From assembly GCF_002443255.2 (NCBI RefSeq), contig NW_019211458.1:37521589-37585588 (forward strand): a stretch of 64,000 nucleotides of DNA, given 5' to 3'. Origin of the DNA: Varroa destructor (lineage: Eukaryota; Arthropoda; Arachnida; Mesostigmata; Varroidae). This document shows positions 38,157 through 50,769 of this stretch, piece by piece. The notes under the pieces are model-generated. The model worked only from the letters and a program-made list of their open reading frames with translations. It was not told the DNA's origin and searched no databases. A program made the position numbers and the translations under genes. The stretch's first letter is position 1. Each line of letters opens with the position of its first letter.

Positions 38157-40520
38157 GTAAGTACGTGTTAAGGCTAATATTCGGCCTGCGACAGCATTCA
38201 TGTAAGGTACGCATACAAATGATGACCGCTTGCCTACGTACTGAAACGGGTCTATTGCCTTTCGTAAGCAGGACATATGATATAAGCAACTTGAACACAC
38301 CAAGGGCCTGACTGCAAATTTAGGCCTATTTATTTGAGCAGTGTTATCGATGTCTTCGTTGTTATCGTTGCCATCATGGTGACTATAATCATCATCGTCA
38401 TCATCAGAAATATATCACTCATGGAACCCTAGTACAGACGGTAGGATCAAAGGTCGGTTGCCAATAGCAGGGCTTTACGCAAATAGGTATTGAGAGGTCT
38501 GGCTATTCTATGTTAGCGTATATTATCTTTTAGATCGCATTACACAAAAGACCACATCTTCCCCCGTTAGCGGTCTGTTAGTCGTTGGTCTACATAATGC
38601 TGTTACCAGGTAGTATGCTTTGAAGGGCTAACATAAGCCAAGATAACTATTTTGTTGGCTCCGTCTTTATTTCCTGCACCTAGCTGCGTATCATGGTATC
38701 CAGGTAGAGATGTGCAGAACTTTGTACGTTTGTTCATGTACTTTTGTGTAGATAGGTGCTCGATATACGTCCCACGTGGACGCCAACTGATGGTAGCTGT
38801 ACACACACCTGCCGTGCTAGACATATACGAGCACAGGCAAACAAAGAGATTTAGGATCCAGGTCACAAAGAGATGAAGCGCCCTCTCCACCACCTCTGGC
38901 TACCGTTCCTCCTCTTCGCGCTCGCTATCAAAATCTTTCTCCGCCCCTGTTTCTTGTTTTTTGCTTCTTTTTCCTCGATTAATCTTATTGTCTCTTTCGC
39001 CACCTTCTACTTGACTGGAATTTCAAATTTCATCGTTTTTTTCGTGGTCCCAGTAGAAGGCCTCCGGCCGTCCTGGAATTCGATATTAAACGTCCAGGGC
39101 ACGGCGACACTGCGTGCCTAAACGATTTGGCAGTCATATTTGCCGGGCCAATAATAACAAACTGACTACCGCGATATGGCTTTTAATCGGAAACGGACAG
39201 GAAGAGTCATAAAGGATGCTTCATAGGGACAAAAATCGACAATTTAATAGGACGGAAAGGAGATGAAGAACAAGATGACGGAAACGCGTAGACGCATCTC
39301 GATTGGAAATGCACAGAAAAGCGAGCATTGGGACGTGATAATGATACGCGAGAGTATCGCTGTTCAGGCAGACGTTGAAAAAAACTTTAATCGCTCATAT
39401 CCTTGGAACGATAGCAACAAATAACGATGATATTGATCGAGGTTCTGAGGAATGCAACAACAATCAACCAGAAGGATATCTTTAGGGTTCTGAAAAAAAA
39501 ACGGAGAACGATCAAAAGAGAAAAAAAGCTTCTGAAGAAAAGGAGATTTTTTTAATTCTGATCACCGCTGATAAATGGAAATTGGCGTTTCATTTATTGA
39601 GTTCTTTATTAACATTAACAAAAACACGTAGATACTAGCCTAACCCAAAGTCAGCAGTATGCTTTAACTTGCGCTTGAACTCATTTGTCGCCTAGCAATA
39701 ACGCAATATATGCTTCGAATATTTTTTGAAAAACGGCATTCCTGTTGTAATCATTGATCTTAATCAGATTAGCGAGTTGTACTAAAAATGTTTACTTTTT
39801 ACAAAAATAATAATTGTACAATAGACATTTCTAACTGTTAGAGTTCATATATATTGGTTTATTATATAATAAACGGATATTATATATTCGCCTATTATAT
39901 AGTATGTCCATATATTTTACAGTTATTTCCCTTGCCTTACTTGTAGATCAGCAATTTGGGCTATGGATAAAATTTTAAGCGTACAAGGTGATTCCACAAT
40001 AAATGCCAAATCTTCAAGGAGCCACACTTGTGACTTGTAAGGTTTCATCAGGCCATTTTATGGCGAAGGCATATATATAAACTTATATTTTGAGTTGTAA
40101 TTGTTAGGGAAGGCACGATCTTTAGTATTTTACTTTTCGACGTACGAATCAGTCAGTATTAATCTATCGCAGCGTGTGTCTGTGTAGCTTTGAAGAAACC
40201 TTAGCACGCAATACTATTAGAGTATAGTTTCGGGGTTCAGCTATAGCACGTCAGGGCTTTCTGAAGCGCACCGGCTCATGAAGGTTATCCTAGGCAAAGC
40301 TACTTCATGAACGTTAATTGTCCTTTAACGACATCACCTATAGATCGATATTACTTGCATGTTCCAACCAAAAAAAATTAATATGCTGCTTATGAAGAGT
40401 TGCTACACGGATCGAACGGAATTAGGTGCAGTGTAGAAATTCTCTATAGACGGTTACAGCAGAGGTGTATAGTTATGTATTTAGAAGATTTGCTTATTTT
40501 TTCTTCTCGGTTGATTTTAG
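38157..40520 (+). other. Intron 5 (2.4 kb)
   Basis: GTAAGT to TTTTAG. AT-rich in its second half, with tandem ATC/ATT-type repeats near 38375-38410. An open frame at 38873-39121 (82 codons, very hydrophobic) has no family resemblance and is treated as chance. Confidence 0.8.
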
Positions 40521-40628
40521 GTGATGATTGGTGTGACAACCATGTTGAATTTTTGCACCACGACAAACTCGTTTCGCTCGACACTGCCCGTCGTCTCGAA
40601 CTTGACCGCTATGAATCTTTGGGACGGT
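40521..40628 (+). CDS. Channel coding exon 6: pore-lining M2 and M2-M3 linker
   Basis: Residues 558-593. It codes VMIGVTTMLNFCTTTNSF, the pore helix, then RSTLPVVSNLTAMNLWDG, the conserved M2-M3 linker and start of M3. Counting the PAR arginine as 0', the residues are Val1', Met2', Thr6', Leu9' and Cys12'. The 9' leucine gate and 6' threonine are conserved; methionine at 2' is unusual compared with the small residue of RDL and GluCl. The acceptor is TTTTAG and the donor GGT followed by GTAAGT, both phase 0. The exon begins GTG, so an ORF starting there is not a real initiation. Confidence 0.95.
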
Positions 40629-43600
40629 GTAAGTAACATAATTGGTAAATCGATATATGCTTGGCAAACGCATCGCCGATGCGCTTGTCAGCAATTCATA
40701 TTCTGTCAATGAGACTTTGCTAGATAAACAGTCAATCTGATAATAGTAATAGTAATGGTAATTCATACACGACTGTCAAGTAAGAGTTGACAGAATATTG
40801 GCCCAGCAGCCTTCGATTACTGAATCGTCTTTATCATTTTACAGCCCCAACATATCTATATATGCTTTTAACATCTTAGATTAACAAAAGAGCAACTACA
40901 ATGACGATTTTTCTCAAGTTGTCTGGATCAAGTGCCTTTTAATGTGCCCTATTAGAGATCCAGCTGTTTCTTCTAGGTAAATTCTTAGACCGCTGCGCCT
41001 TTTACGTAATCGGCGACCAACAATAGATTCTTCGCCAAAGCCGTCCTCGGGAAAGCAAAAGGACCAACCAAGACGATCATCTGAAAAAAGCATCACGATT
41101 CTAAATGTGTTGCTTGCACAGCAAATCTTATTCTTAATTAGTCCGGTCTCTGTATACGAGTACATCCTTATTTCGAAATACAAGACCAAAGCAGCTTTCC
41201 TCTCGTAGACGGTATTAACTGCATTGCTACGATACGAATGAATAAACGTTCGAAAAATCACCTGAAGAACGTTTAATAACAAAGAAACTTATTAAAACTG
41301 GCGTTTATGTTATCGGTATCAGATAACTTTAGTGGTTTATGATTGAATGTAAACATTTCTTTTATTATTATTCCATCTTAGATCAGCGTTGAGCGGCATT
41401 TGTGCGCATTTTATACTTTGTACATTTTATGTAGAAAAGCAGATTTGGACAAACTTATCTTAAATATAAGCCGAGTTATGCAACACTGGCTGTTTATCCG
41501 TTTCGAAATAAAAAATAACGATATGTCCACTAATCTCTGCCTGTGTTGTCAAGTTATGCCTGTTGTTTTCTAGCAACATCTAGCTCTTCTCTGCTATTTG
41601 ATTTTAATATAGAATAAAATTCACCATTATTTTGAAGGTTACAGTTGTGTCCGTAAACGCTATCGCCAGTACTCTGTCGTGTTCCGCACTGTTGTTCGTT
41701 TTAGTAGAGGTGGCAGTAGTCGCTTTGTATGGGTTAGAATTCGCTTAGAATTTAAGAGGTCGCAAAAGGCGGCGCTGAAGAAGGACCGTGTCGCCCAGCG
41801 TCGACGAATGTTTCTACATGTATCATTAGTTCCGCCTGATTGCTTGGGTAAAGATCCTATTGGGAACACAGCCAGTTCGTTCATATTAATTTCAATATAC
41901 ACACACTTGAGCACAGGCTCAAGATAAAATGTTTGCTGCTAAAAGCTGCCATACTGTGGTGAAGCTACGGCGGACCAATGAATTTGATCAATTGAAAACT
42001 CGCGCAATTGGCATTATTTAGAAAAGATTTTCGGTTATTTCATTTATCCAGCAGCTGTACGCCAATGCTACGATGCACAAATAAATTATCTAAACAGTGA
42101 AGGTTTTAAGTTCGTTAAAAGGCCTGAAATCCCATTTTTGTTTATGGAAAAATTGACAAGGGGACAATTTTTTTTTCATTTCAAAAGCGTTCCGCTTAAA
42201 CGCTAGAGAAATATGGCTGTGCGTAGCATCTATGTGTCAGTGTAGTAGGACCTATCCTACAGAATGATATTTATACTGATTGACCGCGCATCTGTGTGTC
42301 TCTGAGCGTCTGCTTGCAATGAAAACAAACATAAATAATATTCCTGTACCGATTGTAAACAAGAGGCACCTGCTATGATGCGCTGGACAACCATGAATGT
42401 GCTTCAACTCGTAACGGATGAAGGAAAATAGTGCATACGCTTGTATTTCGACGATAGGTCGAAGTCTACGATGTATATATTTGTTTCTAAATAATCTTCA
42501 ATTCAAAGAACTCGTGTCAACTGTCCCAAATCGTACGCATATGCTGCACGTTATAACAGATAGTTAACAGCTAATATAATGAGATTTAATTTTATGCTAC
42601 GTTGAGTTACATGACGTGCGTAACTTTTTTCTTTTGTGTTTCTGCGAAGTGCATCCCTGTACGTGCGATGATTTGCATCAACCGTTGCTTACGTTGGGGC
42701 TCTGTAACTTCGTATTTTACTACGCGATAATTAGCTTCAAGTGCTACAGTAGAACAGTATAAAGGAAAAATCAATAGTCGCAAATGGGCGGGAAAGCAGG
42801 CGGCTTTCGAGGGAGGATTTATCAAATGGAACTTGGTCCTTATTGACAAACAGAGGTCCACTTTACCACACCACAACGATTTACTGTTGGCAGACCCCAC
42901 GCAAACTGTTATTGATGGATTTTACAATTCAATTGAAACTCCGCGTCGTTACGATGTTTGGCAAGAGTTATCAAAACGACCGAACAAATTATATATTATC
43001 TCTTGAATGAGTTATGAAAATAAGACCTGCTTCCGCATTTCCAGTGGATGTACAAGCAAACCTTCGTTTTGCTTGTACATCATAATAGTAATATTGTTAA
43101 AACAAATGCTACCAGGTCCGAAAAATAGGATACACACCGCAGCTCAAGTCGAATAGTTTTTAATTGTACTCAGGTCAAATGGGATTATCCATGATTCTTG
43201 TATATTCAAAGCGAAGTAAGCACAAATGTGCGTTTCACGTAAACGTTTGTTTGATATTCTGTTAAACAAGCGCATACTTGTAAACATGTGTGTCTTTATG
43301 CATCATCATGGAATAGGTATTACATTGCGTAGTTGTTTAGATCAAAGAAATGCACCTCGTCTATTAAAAAGCCAATATGAAATCTAACTACAAGTTTTTG
43401 GGCGCGTGCTCATTTTTAAATTGACAGTTCTAATGTTGCCTCAGGCATTGTGAAAAAGTTGACAAACGTAATCGTACAGAAGAATGGAAAAAAGCAAAAA
43501 AAAAAACGTTCCAATACTAGGTGTTGTCCCACCGTGACAGATGTGACAACTTTCGTAACAAACGACCGTGCTATATGAATGGGGTTTATAAATGCGGGTC

Positions 43601-44771
43601 GCAAAATCGCTATTGTATGTCGCTAGCGATAACCTTCGGTGAAATTAGTGACATCACAGCTAGGAACAAGGGATGTATACTGACGCATTCTTTCGACAGA
43701 AAATTCAGCCCCTCCGGTTGACAAACATATGTGTTATCATCGAGCCGAAAACAGTGTCCACCTCTTGCCCTGACATGAGATGTCCTATACAGAACACAAA
43801 ATTATCAACACGAAACAAAACAGATTTTTCCATTTAATCAACTGGAAATTAAAATCGGCACCGCATAACGAACAATTTTCAGTTCAGCTGGGATAAAGTA
43901 GTCCAACTACTGATAGTAATGCGGATCAGCTTATAAGCCCTCCTAATGCACGAAAATGCCCGTTATGCTCAGAGCAGAAGTGTAGATTAGGCTAAATGTA
44001 ATATCCGAAATATATCTAGATGCCATATATAACATACTTTGTTGAACGTACCGAAGGTGAACTTGCATGCCTATAGGCACTTATGCCTGTAGCGCTATTA
44101 AGGCTGTGAAAATTGTTCTGCAAATATGGAAGCTATGTTATAGAACTTGATACGAGCTAAACGTTTTAGAAAATGAACAGATCTGACTATCGAAAAAATT
44201 ATTATGATTTCATCTAATTGATGATTTTTGTATTTCTGCGTAGACAAGAAACAGCTATTGTTTTCCAAAAAAAACTCGAATCAGGTGGCCAAGATAGCAG
44301 TTTTTAATATTACTTACAGATCAGCGTTAATATATTGTTGACACTTTCTTTTGTTTTTTTTTTTTGTTCGTATAGTACAGTGCATGTTTAATATGTAGTT
44401 GACAGGTAGCAAAGTATTACGAAACGACAATGCTACCGAAATGTATCGAATAAATAGAAATAATAACGACTTCATTTTTAAGCATAATCAATCGTGTTTT
44501 TTAACACTAACTTAATTTGGCAGCCAGAATGAAAACCCTGTACATGAGTATCGAACTTGGCCTTTTTCAGTTTGTTCTTTGTCAATTCATGAAACTTCTG
44601 TATGCTTTGTTTTTCTAAACTAGTCAAAGATGTCCATTTTAATAAGCGGAGCTACAGTCTACGAGATGTCCGAGATCGCGTCGTTGTATCAGACAAGAAT
44701 GATCTGCGTATGTAGCGCATGGCTAATCTCTAACACTTACTAGTGTCTTTGATTCCCCCGTTCGGTTACAG
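40629..44771 (+). other. Intron 6 (4.1 kb)
   Basis: GTAAGT to TTACAG. AT-rich, containing a 35-base perfect stem-loop at 43047-43081 and several chance ORFs on both strands (the longest on the minus strand at 40914-41282). No gene recognised. Confidence 0.8.
43047..43081. repeat. Perfect 14-bp inverted repeat with 7-base loop
   Basis: Arm GATGTACAAGCAAA, loop CCTTCGT, then TTTGCTTGTACATC. The RNA would form a strong hairpin on either strand. At 35 bases it is too short for an ordinary microRNA precursor and lacks a T-tract for a bacterial-type terminator. Function unknown. Confidence 0.9.
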
Positions 44772-44957
44772 GTATGCATGTTCTTCATCTACGCATCGAT
44801 GTTGGAGTTCGTAATCGTTAATTACTTATATCGGAACCTGGGACAGCATCAACGCCACAGGCGTTACAGCTATGCCTCGTCCGTTGCCTCGAAAAACCAT
44901 CCTCAGGCGACCCCACTCCTCGCTCAGCAGAACAACAAACACAATGTCTATGTTAAG
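44772..44957 (+). CDS. Channel coding exon 7: M3 and first part of the cytoplasmic loop
   Basis: Residues 594-655. VCMFFIYASMLEFVIVNYLY completes M3 (about 590-613) with the family pattern A-x-x-L-E-F-x-x-V-N-Y. It is followed by a basic, Arg/His/Gln-rich cytoplasmic stretch (RNLGQHQRHRRYSYASS) and a hydrophilic tail ending NVYVK. Where GluCl has the M3 glycine important for ivermectin, this protein has Ala601. The acceptor is TTACAG and the donor AAG followed by GTTAGT, both phase 0. The M3-M4 loop is the least conserved part of the family. Confidence 0.93.
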
Positions 44958-47900
44958 GTTAGTTGAATTGCCTCTTTCTAGATAGCTGCGAAATGTGCCA
45001 CCACATCTACATTGCGGGGGTTCCAGTGATACATAGTTTTATGTCTTACAAAAAAGCAAGTGGTATTAGTGCGGCAGAGAAGTATGTACATACATGCATG
45101 CATACATATACATCTTTGTCATAATTTGTCGCAGTGTGCAGTCAAAAATTTTGACAGAAGTTCACGTTGTCCTCGAGGAGACTGAAGTTTCGGTTGGTGG
45201 CTTTCGATCGATAGATCGTTTAGAGAAATTGCCTTGGCATCAAAAGTTCTTCAGTGTTTATTGCAGAATGATAGGAGGCTGAGGCTTATTTTGGCATTAG
45301 TTTTATCACATTACAGCTCAATCCATGAATCTATATAACGTGCATCTCGATCGCAGTGCACCGTTACGGTGGCACAAATCGTACTGCATTGTGGTGTTAT
45401 TATTTTTTCAGCGCCGAGGAATATATACACTATTTCTATTTTTGTTCTAATTTATGAAGGCTTGGGCATAGTTAGTTTGTAAGTAGAAGGTTCGCTTTAC
45501 GCTGGTTTTCTCTTGACGAAGTTACGGTCCAGCTAAAATTATCGAGAGTTGATAAATCAGGAAGTGAACACAATTTTTCTGGTATTTGACGAGTTTATTA
45601 TTCGGTGAGCGATGTCGGGCCTTTATCGAACTTAATATTGAATTGACAAACTGGAGAACTGGTCGCCTGCATATTTATTGATAGATACGTGTATAGAGAA
45701 GAACTCCTTGTTCGAAATATCCCCTTGATTTACTTAGTGGTCCAACATGGACCGGGAACGTGGCGGGAACGGCATAGAAACAATTAGTAAGAAACCTATC
45801 GCAATGTTTTGCCGGGGTCGCGATGTCGTTACAGCGCGTTTATGGTAGGGTTTAAGGACCAAGGAAACTGCACCGTCGCTCATGAAATCGGTGTGGTAAC
45901 GCGCTAACATGGCGTTTTGTAGTATTTTCAACGTTTGCTTTTGTCCACTGCGTTATCATGTTTTAGTTAACTTTATTCCAAACTCGGCATCATTTTTTGT
46001 AGAGTATCAGTGCACAATCCTTTTTTTTTTAATTCCCTTTCAACATTTTTTGGATATTTTCCATACATGAACGAATGCGTTCTGTGTGGCTAGCAGCTAC
46101 CAATGGGGAAAAATAAACGGCTTGAAGTCATATGAAGCGTATACGCGATCTAAAAGATCTCCTGTAGAACTCTGCGCAATAGTTTATAATGTCTATGCCA
46201 GACCTGATGATCGTTAGTTGAACACTGACAATATAAGACGCTGATTTGTGGAGTGGCCTGTGTTTACCTACGAAAATGATTGGCTGTCTTAAACAGGGTA
46301 AAGAGGCTTACGCTGCTCAATTTATTATCGTTATACTGATTCGAAATCATTGAGAGTTTTTATTTCAGACTGCCACACTGTCTAGCGGATATATTCAGTT
46401 TCGAAGTAATATATTTTTGTTTGAAAGCCCTCTGATAAGCTCACGTATAATATAAAATGATAAGGATTTTTATAGACATTAAACAGGGTATTTGCTCATG
46501 TCTTAGAAGCTCCTTATGATAGACTATTGATAATTAAACCAATGGAAGTCCGAGTTATTCGGTCCGGCAGTTTTCCATGGAATCCTGCTAGCTGGTAGTT
46601 TTTGAGCGTAGCATAATATCAGAAGCTATTTTTATCATTATGTACATCGAGGAACGAATTTAATAGCTTGTTTATAAAGTTTCATTGTAGACTTGCTGTT
46701 CAACTTCTATTAAAATATTATTATTTATTATATTAGCAATAGTGAAATAATGAAGAGATGTTTCGACGGTTTTTTGTACGTGTTTACGAACCAGTTTAAG
46801 TGTTTTTAGCATTTTTCATATCGTGCCAAAGCTTTTATTGATATGGACGTATTGTAATACTGATTTATAAGGGCATTCACAGTACAAACTCGGATATATG
46901 ACTCAAGGCGAGACATTCATTGCCGCTCAGCGAAGCTATTTATTGCTATAAGATTCCTGTCATATATATCCGTAAAATCGGTTTCGCTGTCGCTTTGTGG
47001 AATAAGGTAGAAGTCCTAAAGGAAAACTGCAATATTTATTTATTGATTGCTTCAACTACCTAGTCATAACCATCGATTTCTAATTTCGCAGATTGAATTA
47101 TATGATCATTTTTCTAGCATATCTCTATCGCGAAAGAACCCATTTAGGAATGAATTATCCTGAATAGTGGGGCAGTCGCATATATAGTCATTCTTTTGTA
47201 AATGTTAAACAGTCGCACCAGTAAACTCATATCTCTCAGATACGCTTCGGACAGAGTTGGCAAAATTTGCAGTCAATTACTAAGCAAAATTGAGTTGAGG
47301 ATCGGGCCCGATTCGATCATGCATCGAATCGTGCTGCATGCATTTTATAAGTATATATCTTGGCTATATTCATAGGCGTATATTATCCCTTTATCCGAAA
47401 AAAGACATCAAAGTCCTTGTAATAAACATGACAAGTGGAAAAAACACATAACGATTCAGAACGACTTTTAAAGCACGGTTTTTTACTCAAAAACGCGCTA
47501 TATCAATTGAACTAGGTGCGGATATGTACGTATTTTGGCAAGTGTGTTATTTTTATTGGATTGCTATGAGAAGGCTCTGCCCTTCTGCGTTTCGTCTGTC
47601 GAGATTTGTTGTAGTTTCTGCGCACTTGCCAACCGACTTCAAATGACCTTGAGTAGGACAGGCGCCGAAAGAGCCAAACAGCAGAATATGTAGATCACGG
47701 TCTTGACAAACCTTTTACCCTTGAGGGTTTGTGGGGTGAAACGCCTCGGGATCTGTTTCCTACAGACCGAAGCGTAGAGTCCCCGCAACGAGCTATGCTC
47801 GGGCTGTACTTGGTATATTTGAGATGTTCTTTCTGTTCGGTCTGTTGAAACGCAGAAGTGAAACCTGAGGGATACCGGCTGTGAGTAGGTGAGTTGAGAT

Positions 47901-49079
47901 GAAGCCCATAGAAGAAAAAGAACTGAAGCCTCGGTGACTTTTGCTTCAAACAGACTTACTTTTCCATACCGCTGCTGACGCTGCCGTTAAAGGGAATAGC
48001 TAACAGGATGCTCGCGATTTCTATCACATCTCGAGTTTGCGTCATGCAAGCAAAGCTAACGTATGCTATTGCTGTCTCTGTAGATGCAGCCGATGTTGTT
48101 TACATCGCTCATGAGATGTGCAGGAATATAGAATACGGGAAACTACGGACCTATGTTTCATGCTATTCTGCATATAGATTTTGGTCTAGTGTGTTCATAA
48201 ACTTCATATCATAATAAACACTTCCTGTCTTTTAAATACTTGGCGTTATTTAAAGAGTTGATCGCTCCAAAGTATAATCCGCAAAGTAACCGCTCAAGCA
48301 AAGTTCGAACGGTGCCATTTGAGGCTCTGTACTCTGGTCATTTTTAAACTGTTAAAAACGGCAACAGAATGTACCCATCTAATTTCCACTAGAAAGTAAT
48401 CTGCTAGATTTTCTAAAGGCAATTATTTAGTGGATGAGGACGATGATGATGCACGGCCTTGACGCTTTGAGACGGTGCCGTATGCAGAGTTTCAACCGTT
48501 ACTGGACGAACATGCCATTGAATTTTGTCAGGAACTTGCTAACCGATTAGAATGACTTAGGACAATTTCGAATTATTTGCGTATTAAGGGAAATCTACAG
48601 AAGGCAAGAAGTTTTGTATTCTTCTTGGACTGCATAAGCAGGCATAGTACCATGCTTTATCAAGTCAGTTGAAAAAAAATACTTCTTGTATGCAACGCTT
48701 ACTGGCAACGGAGCTTGCTTCTGTTCCGATGCTATAATTAGTTTATTCCAGACAGTATTTACAGATAGCAGTTTCCCTTGTGCGTTCAATAGGACGTAAA
48801 AGGATGCTCTTCTAAAACTCCACGAAATGGTGTGACTTAAGGGTATGTGGTTGTATGTATGTGCCTATAAAGGTTTGTCCTCTCACCTTGATATTTGCAT
48901 CAATGCATTTACTTCAAGTGTTCCCGTCAATTCGTTACTAGCCCGTCTTCCGGCTTTTACTTTTGCCCGTTGAATGAACACTCTTCTAGGGTCAGTGAGC
49001 GATGACAACTTCGTCCTGTTATGAATTCAAACATAGGCCTGCCCTAGCAGGAGCTAAGGCAAGCTCAACGAAAGCTTTT

Positions 49080-49560
49080 CTTCTTCCGCCATGAATGTCA
49101 GGCACGATTCTTTCTGTTGACCTATTGCAAATCTTTGGCTTTCTTCATTTCGTCCTTCCCTCGATGTCGCCTTCAATCGAGATATCTGTTTATTCGCCCG
49201 CCGAATCATTCAACGGTCATATATCCCTTATATCAGTGACCAGCCAGAACATCAACAACAGCAGTGGAAACAGCAGCAGTAGCAGTACATTAGGTCATGT
49301 CAGTTCTGTCGCTATCAAAAACGCTTTGATTGTCGCTACGACGACAACGACCAGAGAAGCGATACGGCGAACGCAGTGACCGCCCGGTCGTCGACGCTGC
49401 TGCTGCTGCTATCGAGTTTCCTTTAAGTCTTCGACAACATGGCGGCCCCGTTTGTTTTTCACCGTAGTTCGTCTTTTCCACGCACTATCAAAGGTTACGA
49501 CGGACAAAAAGCTCAGGCGGTGAATGATGGAAACTCGATGGCGTGGCGATGTGATTAAAT
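49080..49560. other. CAG/CTG-bearing GC-richer block with a YY1/Pho-like site
   Basis: On the + strand a pyrimidine-rich stretch ends TATATCAG at 49258 and is followed by a Ser/Asn-coding run (AACAACAGCAGTGG, AGCAGCAGTAGCAG). Further on is (CTG)n near 49397-49410. At 49435-49446 lies CAACATGGCGGC, whose reverse complement GCCGCCATGTTG matches the YY1/Pho binding pattern. The texture resembles the 5' leader rather than intron. It could be an alternative exon, an internal promoter or an antisense transcript start. The + frame after the acceptor does not fit phase 0 (TGA comes first). Confidence 0.3.
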
Positions 49561-50738
49561 TACTTTGCCATTACCATCAGAGTAATCTTTGCCACGATGA
49601 AGGCTATAACCATTATTCTTACGCAACCTGTAACTGCTTCGAAGTAGGACAAAGAACTGAGGAAGTGTAATGAGAGTAAATGACGGCCGACTTAAGATAG
49701 GTAAGCTGGAAAAGCGTGTAACCGGTCGGGTAGATCTAAAGCTTCTGGTCTTGTCTTTTGTATTCCGGTCATTACAACTAGAGCTCTTAGAATAAGGCAG
49801 ACGTGAAACAAGCAAGACACCCATATCTAATAGTGGAAGCTTTATCGAAGTTCACTGTCTATCATTGATTATTATAAAGTGCAGAGACATGATTGCTTCA
49901 ACTTACCTTCGCTTGCAGTCAATGCATGTGTGTGAAGCTGCGTGCAATAGTATGACAGGCAACAAGATCGTAAAACAATATACAAAACGTAATCTCATGC
50001 GATTGCTTGTTTTTTAAATGTTCAAGTTCTTGTTTATAAATAACTAGCAGCAGCGGTAGTAGTGTGTGGCGGATGTATATCGATTTACTAATATACGCTC
50101 GAAATGGTTCGAACTATACATCTACGTTTAAAATACTTCTATTATTCATCTAATTAATTGTACGATGCTATTTCACTGCGCATTCAATTACAAGCTGTGG
50201 AGGGCGTTATACGTGCGTATGTCTGTATCTGTGCGCATCCTAATATCTGGGGATCCAGCGATGCTTAATACGCTTTCTTTTCGAGTGCTTCTATTATAAC
50301 GATTCCTTCACCTTTTCTTGTAGCCGTAATTACTCGTATGACCACCGCGAAGATAATGCGCGTGAAACAAATGTAGAAAGGTAAGCTGGCGTTTGACCAA
50401 AACCCCGTCGTGGCCCCCTCGACCAACTCGATTATGTGGCAGTCGATCGTCCACAGTTGGATAGCCGTTCACAATCTCTCGGGAAATCTAACGTAAGCGA
50501 CGTCATCTCAAGTGGCGGTCTCCGAGTCTCACGTAGGCGGCACTTTCAACTATTGACTTTGTTGCCTAATATTACATCCCGCAAAGCAAATGCACGAGGC
50601 CGCTAGCTATGATAGCTTTGCTAACACCGTTTTCTCTTACTATCGCCTTTGTTGGAAAAAATCATTCTCCACCTAGCAACTACCGAAGCAACAGTGTATA
50701 CGTCACGTCAAGTTCATTTCAAGTCACGCAACTCAGCT

Positions 50739-50769
50739 TGGCCTGGCCTGGCCTGGCCCGGCCCGGCCT
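50739..50769 (+). repeat. Pentanucleotide (TGGCC)n repeat
   Basis: Six consecutive five-base units, the later ones changed to CGGCC, give a 31-base GC-rich tract inside intron 7. It is low complexity, with no sign of coding use. Confidence 0.9.
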
